Source: Pirellula staleyi DSM 6068
GTDB taxonomy: Bacteria; Planctomycetota; Planctomycetia; Pirellulales; Pirellulaceae
Reading direction: 5' to 3'
Assembly: GCA_945875845.1 (NCBI GenBank)
Contig: CAMCMB010000005.1
Coordinates: 62,001 to 126,000, forward strand
Length of the DNA: 64,000 nt
Position 1 is the stretch's first letter. Every line of letters starts with the position of its first letter. The notes beneath the pieces are model-generated. The model was not told where the DNA came from. It was given only the letters and a program-made list of their open reading frames with translations, and did no database searches. Positions 8,892-18,448 of the stretch are shown in pieces. The position numbers and the translations under genes are program-made.

Positions 8892-11800
8892 TTAATTCAA
8901 TTTGCGTTTCAGCAAAATGGTTCGTTCCGCATTTAAGTTTTCGCCTGGTTTGTATCCCACCGGAACCGAGCGATCGATAATGTAAAACGCACGTTCTCGT
9001 TTCGGTTGTCCGATCTCATCCACGTATTCGTTTCCGTATCCGGTAACAGGGTCGTATTCATACAGGCTGACGGTAACCCAAACGGCAAACACGTTCGATT
9101 GGTTGGTGACGAGGTTAGGTAGTCGCATGACCCGCTCCATGCGCTTGAACGCATGTTGGTTGACTAGATCCGTGCCGGTTCCAGCAACCTCCGGCGTGGA
9201 GAACAACATGGGTTGATCCGCGAGGGGGACAGGCGGCGACGCCGCATAACTTTTATCGTTGGACTGGAACAAAGTGGACTCGAAACTGTATTTGCCTCTC
9301 AACCTAGCTCGCGCCTCTGGATCCGGCACATAGGGAGCGATGTTGGCAGACGAAGCTGGCCTGTACGCACCTGCGAATTGCGTCGGATACGCCCCGTTCA
9401 AGTTGGGATGATTCAAGCCTGGATTGCCCGCAAAAAACGGTGACTGCGCCGGTGTGTAACCTCGACGGTTTTTCGCGAACTGCGCCTGGAATTGTTGGTG
9501 AACCGGATCCAACGGATTGGCTCGCTGACCGTCAGCTAGAAAATTGTTTTCGATGGCCTTGAGTGCCGCATAAAATCCGTCCTTGTCTTCGGTGATCGTG
9601 TTCAAGTTCACCTTGCCGGCAGTCACAAAGTTGGGGAATTTATTAAAAGGCGCAACAAACGCGGGGCCGCGGGTTGCGTCTTGGGCGAAGTAGCCAGCAG
9701 GTGGACTGAAGCCTGTAGGGTAGTAGTAGCCTGGTGGGACATAGGAATTGAGAAACCGCTTCGTTAAGTCGTCCATCAACATCAAGTTCGAGATGATATC
9801 CATTGCAGGAACTTTGTTGGCATCCGCAAACGGAGGTTGCGTTTCTACCAATTCCATCAACAACATCATGTCCAATTCGTCCGATTTCGGTTCTGAACTC
9901 TTGAGCCAATACGACCTGTCCTGAGCAACCGGTAGAGGCTCCTCAGTATGCGAGGGATTGGAGGTTTGAAAGCTTGGCAAATAGGAAAAGGGCTTTCGGT
10001 GCTTTCCCGAGAATGCAGAATGATAAAAACCAAACTGACCGGGACCTGTGCTCGGCACCAACATCAACTCGTACGGACTCGCAAATGGTCGATTGAGCCA
10101 AGCGAGCGAAGCGAGGTTCTTGGGCGATCCCAAATAGGTCGACAGGACGTTTTGCAGGTTGTTTGAGGCGTTCAGGAACTGAGATACCGGCGGTCCAAAC
10201 CCATCGAAACGGATCGCGTAGGCTCCCGTCGTTTCACTCATCAGGGGCGGCGTCAGCGCAGCACCTGGCGGTGCTTTCAAGAATCCAGCATTCAAATAGC
10301 CGAGGGTGGTCCCGCAGTTCGCGAGATCCCCACTCCAATTGATGGCGGTGCGATAGCCAAGCTGGTACTTGAAATACGATCGGTGCTTGGGGGTGGGTGG
10401 ATCGGACTGGGCAACGGAATCGACCAAGTCGGGAGTCACCGGTGAATGGTAGCTGAAACCTGTCGTGCTCCCGTCAGCACTACTATATGCAGGATTATTA
10501 TAGGTGCCCGCCACATAACTCCCATCTTTGTATCGCGATTGGAACTTGTAGGTAGGCGGAGTGGGTGGCACAGCAGGTGGTGGCGGTGCTGCCGTGGAGA
10601 AGGGTGCCTCTCCATTGAAGACATGCAAGTCCAATGAAATCCAATCCACCGTAATGTAGGGGTTGGAAATCGGATCATAGGCCAATTCCGGATCCGCAAG
10701 TCGTTGCAAATAGGCTGCTCGAATGTCTTCCCAAGTGCCTTGCGGGTCATCTTTGCCCAGCTTCGCGATCTCGGAATTCGCAATTGGAGGTCCATTTGGA
10801 TCCTGCCTAATATCGAAGGGGACATCGGGTAGACCCAGGCCCGTAATAGCCGAGGGTCCGACGTCTATCCAGCTATCCGGTGGCGTGCTTGCATGCCCAT
10901 AACCGAACGCGGGAGCACCTCGGGTGTCCAAGGAATTCAACTTGACACTCGGGCGATTCGCGGCCTTCCAAATCGAATTGCCAAAGTTGGGTGCTGGGAA
11001 GGAGATGTTGAGCCCAACTCCACTTGGAAAGCAAACATCCCAATCCGAGCCAGCCGGTAAAGCCGGATCGTTGGGTTCCTTGGTCGCGCAAACCATCGTC
11101 AACGGCGTTTTCACTCGCGTCATCCACGGAGCATTCGCCTCAACATCGTTCATCATTTTCGTCGAACTCGTTGAACCACTAAGGGAAATTTTCTGAAATG
11201 AAGGGGACCGAATAGGCTTCTTCGTGGCATCGTCTACCATAGCTTGTCGGCGGAGAACAGGGTCCCAAAACTTAGTATCGTCGACTGGATTGCAGGTAGA
11301 GGATCCAAACTCTGTTTCCAATCTAGGCCCAATAACCATGTACGAACCACCTTGCAACAAGGGGGTTGCATTGAAGCGGTTGTAGTAAACCAAGTGCGGT
11401 CTGATGACTGGCGTGTCCAGACTTGGTTTGACATCTGGAATCGATTGTCCAGCCGCCGGCGCAACATTCGCAAACCAAACAAAGCGGTCGAACACAACAG
11501 GGTTGGCCGTGGTGGAAGCCGACAGATCATAATGAAGACCATTTCCAACCACGGCGTCCGGCGACGCAATCCCCGACGCGGGTGCTGCCCACGCAGTTCC
11601 ACCGATGGCTGCGGGCGTGCTCTTCTGATGAGTTATATTGTCAAGTTTCTTCGCTTTGCGCAATACGTTTGGATTGTTGGTCGTGTCGAACTCCGAAATG
11701 GCTATCCGCCAAACAGGCTGACTCCCCCACGCAGTATTGGACGGAGCCATCTTTCCGAGATTGAGCGAAACGCGGTTTTGGGCGTCGTAGGTATAGAGCG

Positions 11801-14800
11801 AGGTCGGGGCAAGACTGGCTGCACCCGGAAGAAGCATGTCCCCGGGCAGTTGCGCACTTGCGTCGTTTGAATTGACCGTGTCGGTCGTTCGAGGGCAATA
11901 AAGTTCCAAGAACAAAGAAGCAAGTGGAAACCGATATTGGTCCATATCTTGATCCTTCATCGGGTTCGTCGGATCGTATAAATTCGAGCTGGCCCCCCCC
12001 TCCAAATCCGTGTCGCGAATTCGTATGTCGTGGGTTGCAAGGGACTCCGTCAACAACAACTCCGGCATTTCCATTCCCCAAACCACGTCCACGTAGAACT
12101 TGTTTGCCGTTCCGTTCACGGTTTCATCAAGGTGGTCCGGTGCCCAATAGGCGGGACGAGCCGTCGGGCCCGAAAAATTGCTGCCGCATCCAAACGGAAC
12201 AATGTCGTATTCGAATCGTGTCATGGCCGCATCCGAGTCTCGGAAATCGACGATGTTGACCGCCCATTGCGCGATCGCAGCGGCTCGGATCTTTGCATTG
12301 GCCCATGTTAACGCACCATCTGTTGTCATCCCTGGGAAAACATAATTGCGAGGGATGATCAATTGCGCGAGGCAATACAGGTTGCGGGCATAAATTTGGC
12401 GAGGGCCCAGCATGGTCCTTGTGCCTGAGCTCGATGCCCCCATTTTTTCTTGAATCTCGCGGCTAAACGCGCCCGTTGTGGTAATCAGGGTCGGCGGACC
12501 ATTCAAGACTGCAGCGGGACCTCCCATGCGATCCGTCGTCGCAGCAGCGCTCTTATAAATTTCATTAGGCTCATCGATCTGACCGTCACCGTCATCGTCG
12601 TAGCCGTTGCCAAACGGACGATTGAGATCCATTCGCAGCCCTTTGGTAAAGTCCATGGGGAATAGTTCCTCGATGGCCTTGTAGGTAAGTTCGGGATCGT
12701 CTGAGTCTGCACCTGCGGCGGCTGGTTTTGGATAGGTACGGTTTCGATCTTGATAGCGCTGCGCATGCAACATCTTGATCCACTGCAAGAAACTCCCAGC
12801 TGGCTTTTCAATCGCTGGCACGGGTGCTCCACCCGGTGCGTAGTAGGCCGTCGTCCTCGCGGCCGAAGCCAAATTGGGATACCGTAATTCGGCGCTTCGT
12901 GTCGTGATCAGCTTGTTGATCGCATGCTGTGTGCCGTAATTAGGGACCTGCAGCAATCGTTCCTTGAGACGCTGCGGCAACGCGCTCGAATCCCCCTCGT
13001 ATCGCAACAAGATGGCTTCCAGTTCGGCCAACCCAAACGGATCGTCCGAGTTGGGTAAACCCGTCACACTCGACTCGTATGCATCATCATCAATTTCCGA
13101 TAGCGGACTAACCACGTTCGGATTGTACGGATTCGCATCGAGGGCAAGTGGCTGGACGAAAGCCAGATTTCCATGACGATCGATCTCAGTCGCCACGTTG
13201 GAGCGTCGATTAAACGGGGCACCCCCACGACCATGGATGAAGGGGAAATGAGCCTCTCGCTCATTCACTTGGCTAGCAACATCATTCGCGGGCCAAGTAC
13301 CCGCAACACGCTTGCCCGGAACCCGATCCAAATCAGAATCGGTAAAATTGATTGGCCGACGCGCGTAACGCCGGGCCCCATATCGGTCATCGAAAAACGA
13401 AAATGTCGATGCAGAAGTTCGTAGCAATAACGGATTACCGCTGAATAAGCTGGTCAGTGAAATATCGGCTGGACCATACCCGCTCCCCTGAGACAATGGG
13501 TGTGTGCCAACGCTCGTGGTCTTGGTCTTGAACGCCGCATCAAAGGCTTGAACCCCAAAACCCGCAAGCCCTTGACTGCGATCGCCAGCCGTATTGAGAT
13601 TGATTCGGCTATCCAAATCCTCCACCAGGATTGCTGCTACCGCCTTTAACATTCGGCCGTCAGGCGAATAAACCGGTGGCAACCCTGCAGGGACCAAGAC
13701 GCTATCCGCGATCCCATCCCGATCATTGTCCACGTCCCATTGGTTCACCCCATTGATGGCCGTCCCATTGATTTGCTGGGAAACGAATGTTTGAAGGCTG
13801 AGGATCTCTGCCGCGGTGGGCGTGGGCGAGGACCAGTTGAATCCAACGGGCAGGCGAGGGTAGAGCGGGTCATCTTGGCGAAAGCCTGGGTTGGCAGACA
13901 CGCCATTGAAACTGTAGCTCAAGATCCTAGCCGTCGACGCATCGATCAAACGCAGAAGTTCCGCCACGTCCGGCGCCGACATGCTGGCTGGATCGCCAAA
14001 GAGAGCGGCGATGTAATTCACGATCTCAGGGCGATGAAAGGATGGAATGATGTTGAGTTGACCGCTGACATAGCTTTGATTCGCAAGCCACGGATCGCGC
14101 CAGTCCGCTACGTCAATCCCCTCGTTGCTAGCACCATTGAGCATCACTTGCCCCAGGCTGGTGCGAGTCTCCGATCCGATGCCCGCAACCCCTACGTTCA
14201 TCAATTGAAGATTTTGCAAGTAGTCGTAGCTCGGTAACAATGCAGGCGGAATCTTCTCGCGCGAGGAAGGGATTCGCAACAACTCACGCGAGTCCAGTGA
14301 ACCAAATCCAGGGTTCGTTGCGACATCGCCGACGCCGATACCCGCGTTGTTAAAGGCGGCATCGTTGATGATCAACGAGTAGCCAGCGTAATTCGTTCCA
14401 TTGACAAGGTAAAACAACGACTGCACGCCCAAACCGGATTGCGTTAACCATTCGTTGAGCGTCAGAGAGACTGTCTCCAGTTTGCCTACACTATTGTAGA
14501 ACTGACCCGTGAATCGCGTTCCCTGAACCTCGCTCAGATCAATCAGAACCGAGTATTCGATATTCGCGGCGTTGGCATCACTATAGTTGCTGCTCGCCCA
14601 GGCCATCGCCTGCCGATTGGCAGAATACAGACTGTTCGAGTCTGCAATGTTTGCATCTTGCCCACCGCTGGTCGGTCCGCGAACATTCCCCACATACTTT
14701 AAAATTCGAAAGGACTGGCCCGCTAATGGACCCTCTAGAATCGTCAAAATCCGCGAGTTGTATTCGTTTTCCAAACCAGAAAGCGGGCCGTTAACGACAT

Positions 14801-15239
14801 TATTGGTCGACAGGGAAAGCTTCACCAAATTCACCAACGGAGAGGTTGGCGACGAAGCGATGCGACGGCACCAATCGGGTTGAAACGCCAGTGACCCCTG
14901 CAATCGATGCCCAAATCTCGTCCGGATCGGGTTTGGACTGTAGATGTCTCCCAGCAGGTTTTGCCCGTAGAATGGCGACGTCTGATCGCTGGTACCACGA
15001 ATCAACGAGTTCACCACGGCCTGCGTGGATCCCTCAATGGTCGAGTTGCTATTCCTGGCTCGGACGGCAATCGCGTTCGAGGCGTTCTTGGACGCCCCCG
15101 CAGTAACGACATAGGTTACCGCCAGCAGCGAAAACAAGGCCAGCATGCCCAGCGCGATCAGTAAAATCAGGCCAGATCGCTCGGCTCGGTGATGCAAGTG
15201 TTTCTTCATTCGATGAGTCATATCTTTTACCTCTCGCAT
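8892..15239 (-). CDS. Giant GspK-like minor pseudopilin
   Basis: A 2115-residue exported protein, several times longer than a usual GspK (about 320 aa). The N-terminus has basic residues then SGLILLIALGMLALFSLLAVTYV, a prepilin-like helix without Glu at +5, as is characteristic of GspK. The rest is soluble, with D-rich loops DNDRDGIADS (about 501) and YDDDGDGQIDEPNE (about 877) of the calcium-binding D-x-D-x-DG type, and helical GspK-like text such as INLNTA. Three ATGs are possible (15239, 15221, 15209); the last gives the shortest leader. A 2-base gap to the next gene indicates coupling. GspK sits at the pseudopilus tip with GspI and GspJ; the added mass could be a surface-exposed adhesin or sensor (inference). 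Confidence 0.75.
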   Translation of the reverse strand: MREVKDMTHRMKKHLHHRAERSGLILLIALGMLALFSLLAVTYVVTAGASKNASNAIAVRARNSNSTIEGSTQAVVNSLIRGTSDQTSPFYGQNLLGDIYSPNPIRTRFGHRLQGSLAFQPDWCRRIASSPTSPLVNLVKLSLSTNNVVNGPLSGLENEYNSRILTILEGPLAGQSFRILKYVGNVRGPTSGGQDANIADSNSLYSANRQAMAWASSNYSDANAANIEYSVLIDLSEVQGTRFTGQFYNSVGKLETVSLTLNEWLTQSGLGVQSLFYLVNGTNYAGYSLIINDAAFNNAGIGVGDVATNPGFGSLDSRELLRIPSSREKIPPALLPSYDYLQNLQLMNVGVAGIGSETRTSLGQVMLNGASNEGIDVADWRDPWLANQSYVSGQLNIIPSFHRPEIVNYIAALFGDPASMSAPDVAELLRLIDASTARILSYSFNGVSANPGFRQDDPLYPRLPVGFNWSSPTPTAAEILSLQTFVSQQINGTAINGVNQWDVDNDRDGIADSVLVPAGLPPVYSPDGRMLKAVAAILVEDLDSRINLNTAGDRSQGLAGFGVQAFDAAFKTKTTSVGTHPLSQGSGYGPADISLTSLFSGNPLLLRTSASTFSFFDDRYGARRYARRPINFTDSDLDRVPGKRVAGTWPANDVASQVNEREAHFPFIHGRGGAPFNRRSNVATEIDRHGNLAFVQPLALDANPYNPNVVSPLSEIDDDAYESSVTGLPNSDDPFGLAELEAILLRYEGDSSALPQRLKERLLQVPNYGTQHAINKLITTRSAELRYPNLASAARTTAYYAPGGAPVPAIEKPAGSFLQWIKMLHAQRYQDRNRTYPKPAAAGADSDDPELTYKAIEELFPMDFTKGLRMDLNRPFGNGYDDDGDGQIDEPNEIYKSAAATTDRMGGPAAVLNGPPTLITTTGAFSREIQEKMGASSSGTRTMLGPRQIYARNLYCLAQLIIPRNYVFPGMTTDGALTWANAKIRAAAIAQWAVNIVDFRDSDAAMTRFEYDIVPFGCGSNFSGPTARPAYWAPDHLDETVNGTANKFYVDVVWGMEMPELLLTESLATHDIRIRDTDLEGGASSNLYDPTNPMKDQDMDQYRFPLASLFLELYCPRTTDTVNSNDASAQLPGDMLLPGAASLAPTSLYTYDAQNRVSLNLGKMAPSNTAWGSQPVWRIAISEFDTTNNPNVLRKAKKLDNITHQKSTPAAIGGTAWAAPASGIASPDAVVGNGLHYDLSASTTANPVVFDRFVWFANVAPAAGQSIPDVKPSLDTPVIRPHLVYYNRFNATPLLQGGSYMVIGPRLETEFGSSTCNPVDDTKFWDPVLRRQAMVDDATKKPIRSPSFQKISLSGSTSSTKMMNDVEANAPWMTRVKTPLTMVCATKEPNDPALPAGSDWDVCFPSGVGLNISFPAPNFGNSIWKAANRPSVKLNSLDTRGAPAFGYGHASTPPDSWIDVGPSAITGLGLPDVPFDIRQDPNGPPIANSEIAKLGKDDPQGTWEDIRAAYLQRLADPELAYDPISNPYITVDWISLDLHVFNGEAPFSTAAPPPPAVPPTPPTYKFQSRYKDGSYVAGTYNNPAYSSADGSTTGFSYHSPVTPDLVDSVAQSDPPTPKHRSYFKYQLGYRTAINWSGDLANCGTTLGYLNAGFLKAPPGAALTPPLMSETTGAYAIRFDGFGPPVSQFLNASNNLQNVLSTYLGSPKNLASLAWLNRPFASPYELMLVPSTGPGQFGFYHSAFSGKHRKPFSYLPSFQTSNPSHTEEPLPVAQDRSYWLKSSEPKSDELDMMLLMELVETQPPFADANKVPAMDIISNLMLMDDLTKRFLNSYVPPGYYYPTGFSPPAGYFAQDATRGPAFVAPFNKFPNFVTAGKVNLNTITEDKDGFYAALKAIENNFLADGQRANPLDPVHQQFQAQFAKNRRGYTPAQSPFFAGNPGLNHPNLNGAYPTQFAGAYRPASSANIAPYVPDPEARARLRGKYSFESTLFQSNDKSYAASPPVPLADQPMLFSTPEVAGTGTDLVNQHAFKRMERVMRLPNLVTNQSNVFAVWVTVSLYEYDPVTGYGNEYVDEIGQPKRERAFYIIDRSVPVGYKPGENLNAERTILLKRKLN

Positions 15240-15298
15240 GGTGTGTGGAGAGTAAAAACGCTAGTCATTAGTAAGTTTGTTGATCTTTGGAATCGGGT

Positions 15299-15353
15299 GG
15301 GATAGGCTTCTAGCCTGTCATTTTCAACTAGACAGGCTGGAAGCCTATCCCAC
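15299..15353. repeat. Dispersed hairpin repeat (GGGATAGGCTTC arms)
   Basis: Inverted repeat in the gap between two pseudopilin genes: GGGATAGGCTTCTAGCCTGTC pairs with GACAGGCTGGAAGCCTATCC across an 11-base loop, one mismatch. It sits within the operon and could be a REP-like or mRNA-stabilising element. Confidence 0.8.
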
Positions 15354-15369
15354 GGCTCGCGCCGTTCCG

Positions 15370-16806
15370 CTAGTAACTCTGTAGGTATACCGTACGCTGA
15401 AATACTTGAAGTACATTCTTCAACAAGGTAACGGTGGTTTGCGGCATCCTCAGCGATGCAAGTGTCGGATCAACGACTCTCGCGTCCGCAAGTTCCTGTT
15501 CGGTATAGTCCCAAGGTTGACCCGAGACTCGCACCGATTTTGGAAACGCCTCGTCAGGGGCAACGCTCAAAACACGGTACCACTTGTGCCGTTCGCGGGT
15601 TGCATACGTTCTTGCATCGGTGTGGTTACAAGGATTCGATGCAGGATTCGTCAAGTAAATGTATCGAGATAGCATTAGCCAATCCCCGATCTTGATCTTC
15701 GAATCCACATTCGGTCCAGAGTCGATCATGATGTCGAACGTACCCGACGTTAAATACTCTATGTCGTTGGGCACACCTAGCATCAAACCAAGTCGTTCGC
15801 TCTCGGGGACAATCTCAGTCGTTGGATCGAGTCGCTCTCGCACGTCTCGCTTGCCAAAGACCACGACCGCAAGATCGTAGCTTTCTGGAAAGATTTCAAT
15901 CGGCGGAGGAGACGCGAGGTTGGTAAAGTTGGAAAGGTCCAAGCTCGAGAAACGAATGATGGGGGTAGAATCGGAAGGAGTCAAAGTCGCCATCCAGGAA
16001 ACCGAGGCAGCGTTGGTGGGCGATTGCATCAAAGCACCCGCCCCATCCACGTACTCGCCTCGCAAAGGTGCCGCACTTTTGTCTTCATCGGGTTTTGCAG
16101 GCGAGATATCACCACCGCTGACTTCAGAAAGCTGCAACGACGAGGGCAATCGGAGCCAGCCCGCATTCCCATTCCCATTCGGTCCCATCGGATCCGCGAT
16201 CGAGATACGCCGCATTCGCGGTGTTTCGAATGCAACAGTCGAATCGAAAGGATTAAGACTATTCGGCGTCCCCTCTCGATAAAATGGAAATCGTGATCGT
16301 CGATAATTGGGTCGCGCATCGAACGCAATTTTAGCGCCGCGCTCTTGATATCCCCAGAACAAGGGATCAATACAAAACGTCGTTCCTATGATCTGGTTTT
16401 GAAGCAGGGCGACCGCATGCTTATTCAAAGGCGTATCGTATGATCCGTTCGCATCCGTTGTTAGTCCGAGTGTCGTAATGCGTTTTTTGTATTCAATACC
16501 TTGGTAAAAGTCGTTCCACGAAGTTACCGCCCAGGGTACGTTCGTATTACCCACCACGACCACCGAATCACCGCCCGCCCATTCATCGTTCACAAACTGC
16601 CAGGGTGCATCCATTCTGGGCTGTACCACGGACTGCGATTTGAGGATCCCCAACGCATTCTCGCCCGCAGCCAATCCATGCGTTATCCGGTAACTGTCCT
16701 CCGCTTGCCGGATAGCAAACGGGATCATGGCCGCTACGCCGACCAAGCCAACAAGGATGATCACCATCGCGAAGAGGACCTCGATGACAGTGAGCCCCGT
16801 TGCCAT
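15370..16806 (-). CDS. PilV/GspI-like pseudopilin
   Basis: Pseudopilin of about 479 aa from the ATG at 16806 (M-A-T-G-L-T-V-I-E-V), with cleavage after Gly and Glu at +5, then LFAMVIILVGLVGVAAMIPFAIRQ, whose two Ile/Val runs and Ala-rich end resemble PilV/GspI. The frame is open upstream to an ATG at 16986, but that extension encodes Trp/His/Cys-rich text derived from a dispersed repeat (GGGACCATTGTCCC type), so I prefer 16806. The body is soluble and without recognised domain. It lies between the GspH-like and GspK-like genes, the normal position for GspI in type II secretion operons. Confidence 0.78.
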   Translation of the reverse strand: MATGLTVIEVLFAMVIILVGLVGVAAMIPFAIRQAEDSYRITHGLAAGENALGILKSQSVVQPRMDAPWQFVNDEWAGGDSVVVVGNTNVPWAVTSWNDFYQGIEYKKRITTLGLTTDANGSYDTPLNKHAVALLQNQIIGTTFCIDPLFWGYQERGAKIAFDARPNYRRSRFPFYREGTPNSLNPFDSTVAFETPRMRRISIADPMGPNGNGNAGWLRLPSSLQLSEVSGGDISPAKPDEDKSAAPLRGEYVDGAGALMQSPTNAASVSWMATLTPSDSTPIIRFSSLDLSNFTNLASPPPIEIFPESYDLAVVVFGKRDVRERLDPTTEIVPESERLGLMLGVPNDIEYLTSGTFDIMIDSGPNVDSKIKIGDWLMLSRYIYLTNPASNPCNHTDARTYATRERHKWYRVLSVAPDEAFPKSVRVSGQPWDYTEQELADARVVDPTLASLRMPQTTVTLLKNVLQVFQRTVYLQSY

Positions 16807-16852
16807 TCGACCATTAGCGCGAGCGGCAGAATGAAATATGCCGGGTGAAACT

Positions 16853-16916
16853 GTTTGTAGGATGGGACCATTGTCCCGTCCAAACAAATGATCGGGACAA
16901 TGGTCCCAATCTACTG
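16853..16916. repeat. Dispersed GGGACCATTGTCCC repeat
   Basis: Two head-to-head arms: gtaggatgggaccattgtcc and its counterpart gacaatggtcccaatctac, separated by a short spacer with gtccaaac. A related sequence is at about 28180-28208 (gtttggacgggacattggtc). It lies in the 5' region of the PilV-like gene, between it and the gene before. Confidence 0.75.
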
Positions 16917-16987
16917 GTAGTTTCCAATCCGCCCCTCGCCTTACAACTGCTGTGGACCGACAGCAAACGGACTCATGATTTCGCATC

Positions 16988-18448
16988 TTATTGACCTGTA
17001 ATCGTTGAGTTGTAGGTTGCCAATCGCGACTTGCCGATAATGTCGCCTAGGGTATCCGTCGCTGCGGGTGTGAAAAAACGAATCGGCGCGGCGGTGATTG
17101 CACCGGACTTCGGTGAGAGTCTCAGTACGTAGCTACTCGCATCCGTCAAATTCATCTTGGTTCCGGAGGCGACTGCTGCCGTCAGCCCAGCCACGTTTCT
17201 GCCAAGGCTTGCGTTGCTCGGATCCAGGGGCATTACGACTTGATCGATTCGGCCAACGTGCAGAAAGACATCTTCGACGCTGTCGATGCGAACAGACTGC
17301 GGACCATTTTTCTGATTGGCAAAAACCCGCGAAAACGAACCGTCCGGCGAAAAGACCAGATAGATAGGACGAAGTTCCTCTGGAGTGGGTATGCCATCCG
17401 AACCCGTCAGCACCCAGTCGGAAGCAAATCGAACCCGGTAGTCCGACAAGCCTGAGCGATCGTTCGCAAACCCACTCAAGGACAAATCGATGCAAGTCCC
17501 CTTCGGCAATTGAATCGCCTGAGTGTAAATTGGCTTTGGTTTTTGATAAATTTTGAACTTGGTGGACATACTACCAACGACGGCATTGACGTAAGGATGC
17601 ATGGCCATTTCCGCCAGCCCATCCAGGCCTTGCTCGTTCATGACCGAAAACCAAATCGTCGTCGGGTTGTTGGCGCTATACGTGTCGTGGCTAGCTCGCG
17701 TCGTCGGAGACGTGATGGTAAAACGCGTCGGTGATTCACCAAAGCTAACTTCGTTGCCTGCAATCAAGTACTCACCGAGCAAGGCTGCGGCGTTTAACCC
17801 AGGAGGTGCAGTGACCTGAAAGATACGGACCTCAGTAATGGCCCCTTGATCAGGATCCGTCAATGGTACAAGCGGATCATACGGAGCGGGGATCACGGGA
17901 GTGAAACCATCGCCGGGTGAGCGAGCGCGCATTGTCGTTTCGAGGACATTGGGCGGTGTCGTGGGTTGAACAATGATTGGAATCGACTTTTCCGTGACCG
18001 GCAGCGGCTCCTCCGCCATGCTCAGCTTGATGCACGTGTTGTACGGAATGAAATTCGTGTCGAGCGGAAAGGACACGCGCGAGCCGACAGGGATGGGGCT
18101 GGCTGTCGCCGAGTTGAACCTTGGGATCGAAGAATTTGGGTTGGTAGCATCCGACATATCGATGATGCCATCCAGGTTCGAGTCATCGGCTCGGCCGGAG
18201 AGACGTTCGAGCACGACCGCCACCGATCGATTCTTGCCGATGGCGCGAGCCCGAGCCCCTTCGAGGTAATTCTTGACGACGATCGCCGTTTGACTCGTTT
18301 TGCGATCGGCGATCATGCCTTTCACGGCCGGCAGTACCAGCGCGGCTAGGGCGGACACAATCGCTAAGACAACCAGCAGTTCGACCAACGTCATGGCGCG
18401 TCGAGCGGGAATCCATTTTGGCTTGTCAGGAAAGGATTGAATCATCAC
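16988..18448 (-). CDS. GspH/PilE-type pseudopilin
   Basis: 486-residue prepilin-like protein. Residues 17-41 read R-A-M-T-L-V-E-L-L-V-V then LAIVSALAALVLPAV: the residue before the cleavage site is Ala-Met rather than Gly, but Glu is at +5 relative to it and the helix is typical. A polar segment with KTSQTAIVVKNYLEGARARAI matches the helix extension of GspH-like proteins. An Asp-rich motif DDSNLDGIIDMSD occurs near residue 95. The gene overlaps the preceding pseudopilin by four bases (ATGA at 18445-18448). Function beyond being a pilus or pseudopilus subunit is unknown. Confidence 0.8.
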   Translation of the reverse strand: MMIQSFPDKPKWIPARRAMTLVELLVVLAIVSALAALVLPAVKGMIADRKTSQTAIVVKNYLEGARARAIGKNRSVAVVLERLSGRADDSNLDGIIDMSDATNPNSSIPRFNSATASPIPVGSRVSFPLDTNFIPYNTCIKLSMAEEPLPVTEKSIPIIVQPTTPPNVLETTMRARSPGDGFTPVIPAPYDPLVPLTDPDQGAITEVRIFQVTAPPGLNAAALLGEYLIAGNEVSFGESPTRFTITSPTTRASHDTYSANNPTTIWFSVMNEQGLDGLAEMAMHPYVNAVVGSMSTKFKIYQKPKPIYTQAIQLPKGTCIDLSLSGFANDRSGLSDYRVRFASDWVLTGSDGIPTPEELRPIYLVFSPDGSFSRVFANQKNGPQSVRIDSVEDVFLHVGRIDQVVMPLDPSNASLGRNVAGLTAAVASGTKMNLTDASSYVLRLSPKSGAITAAPIRFFTPAATDTLGDIIGKSRLATYNSTITGQ

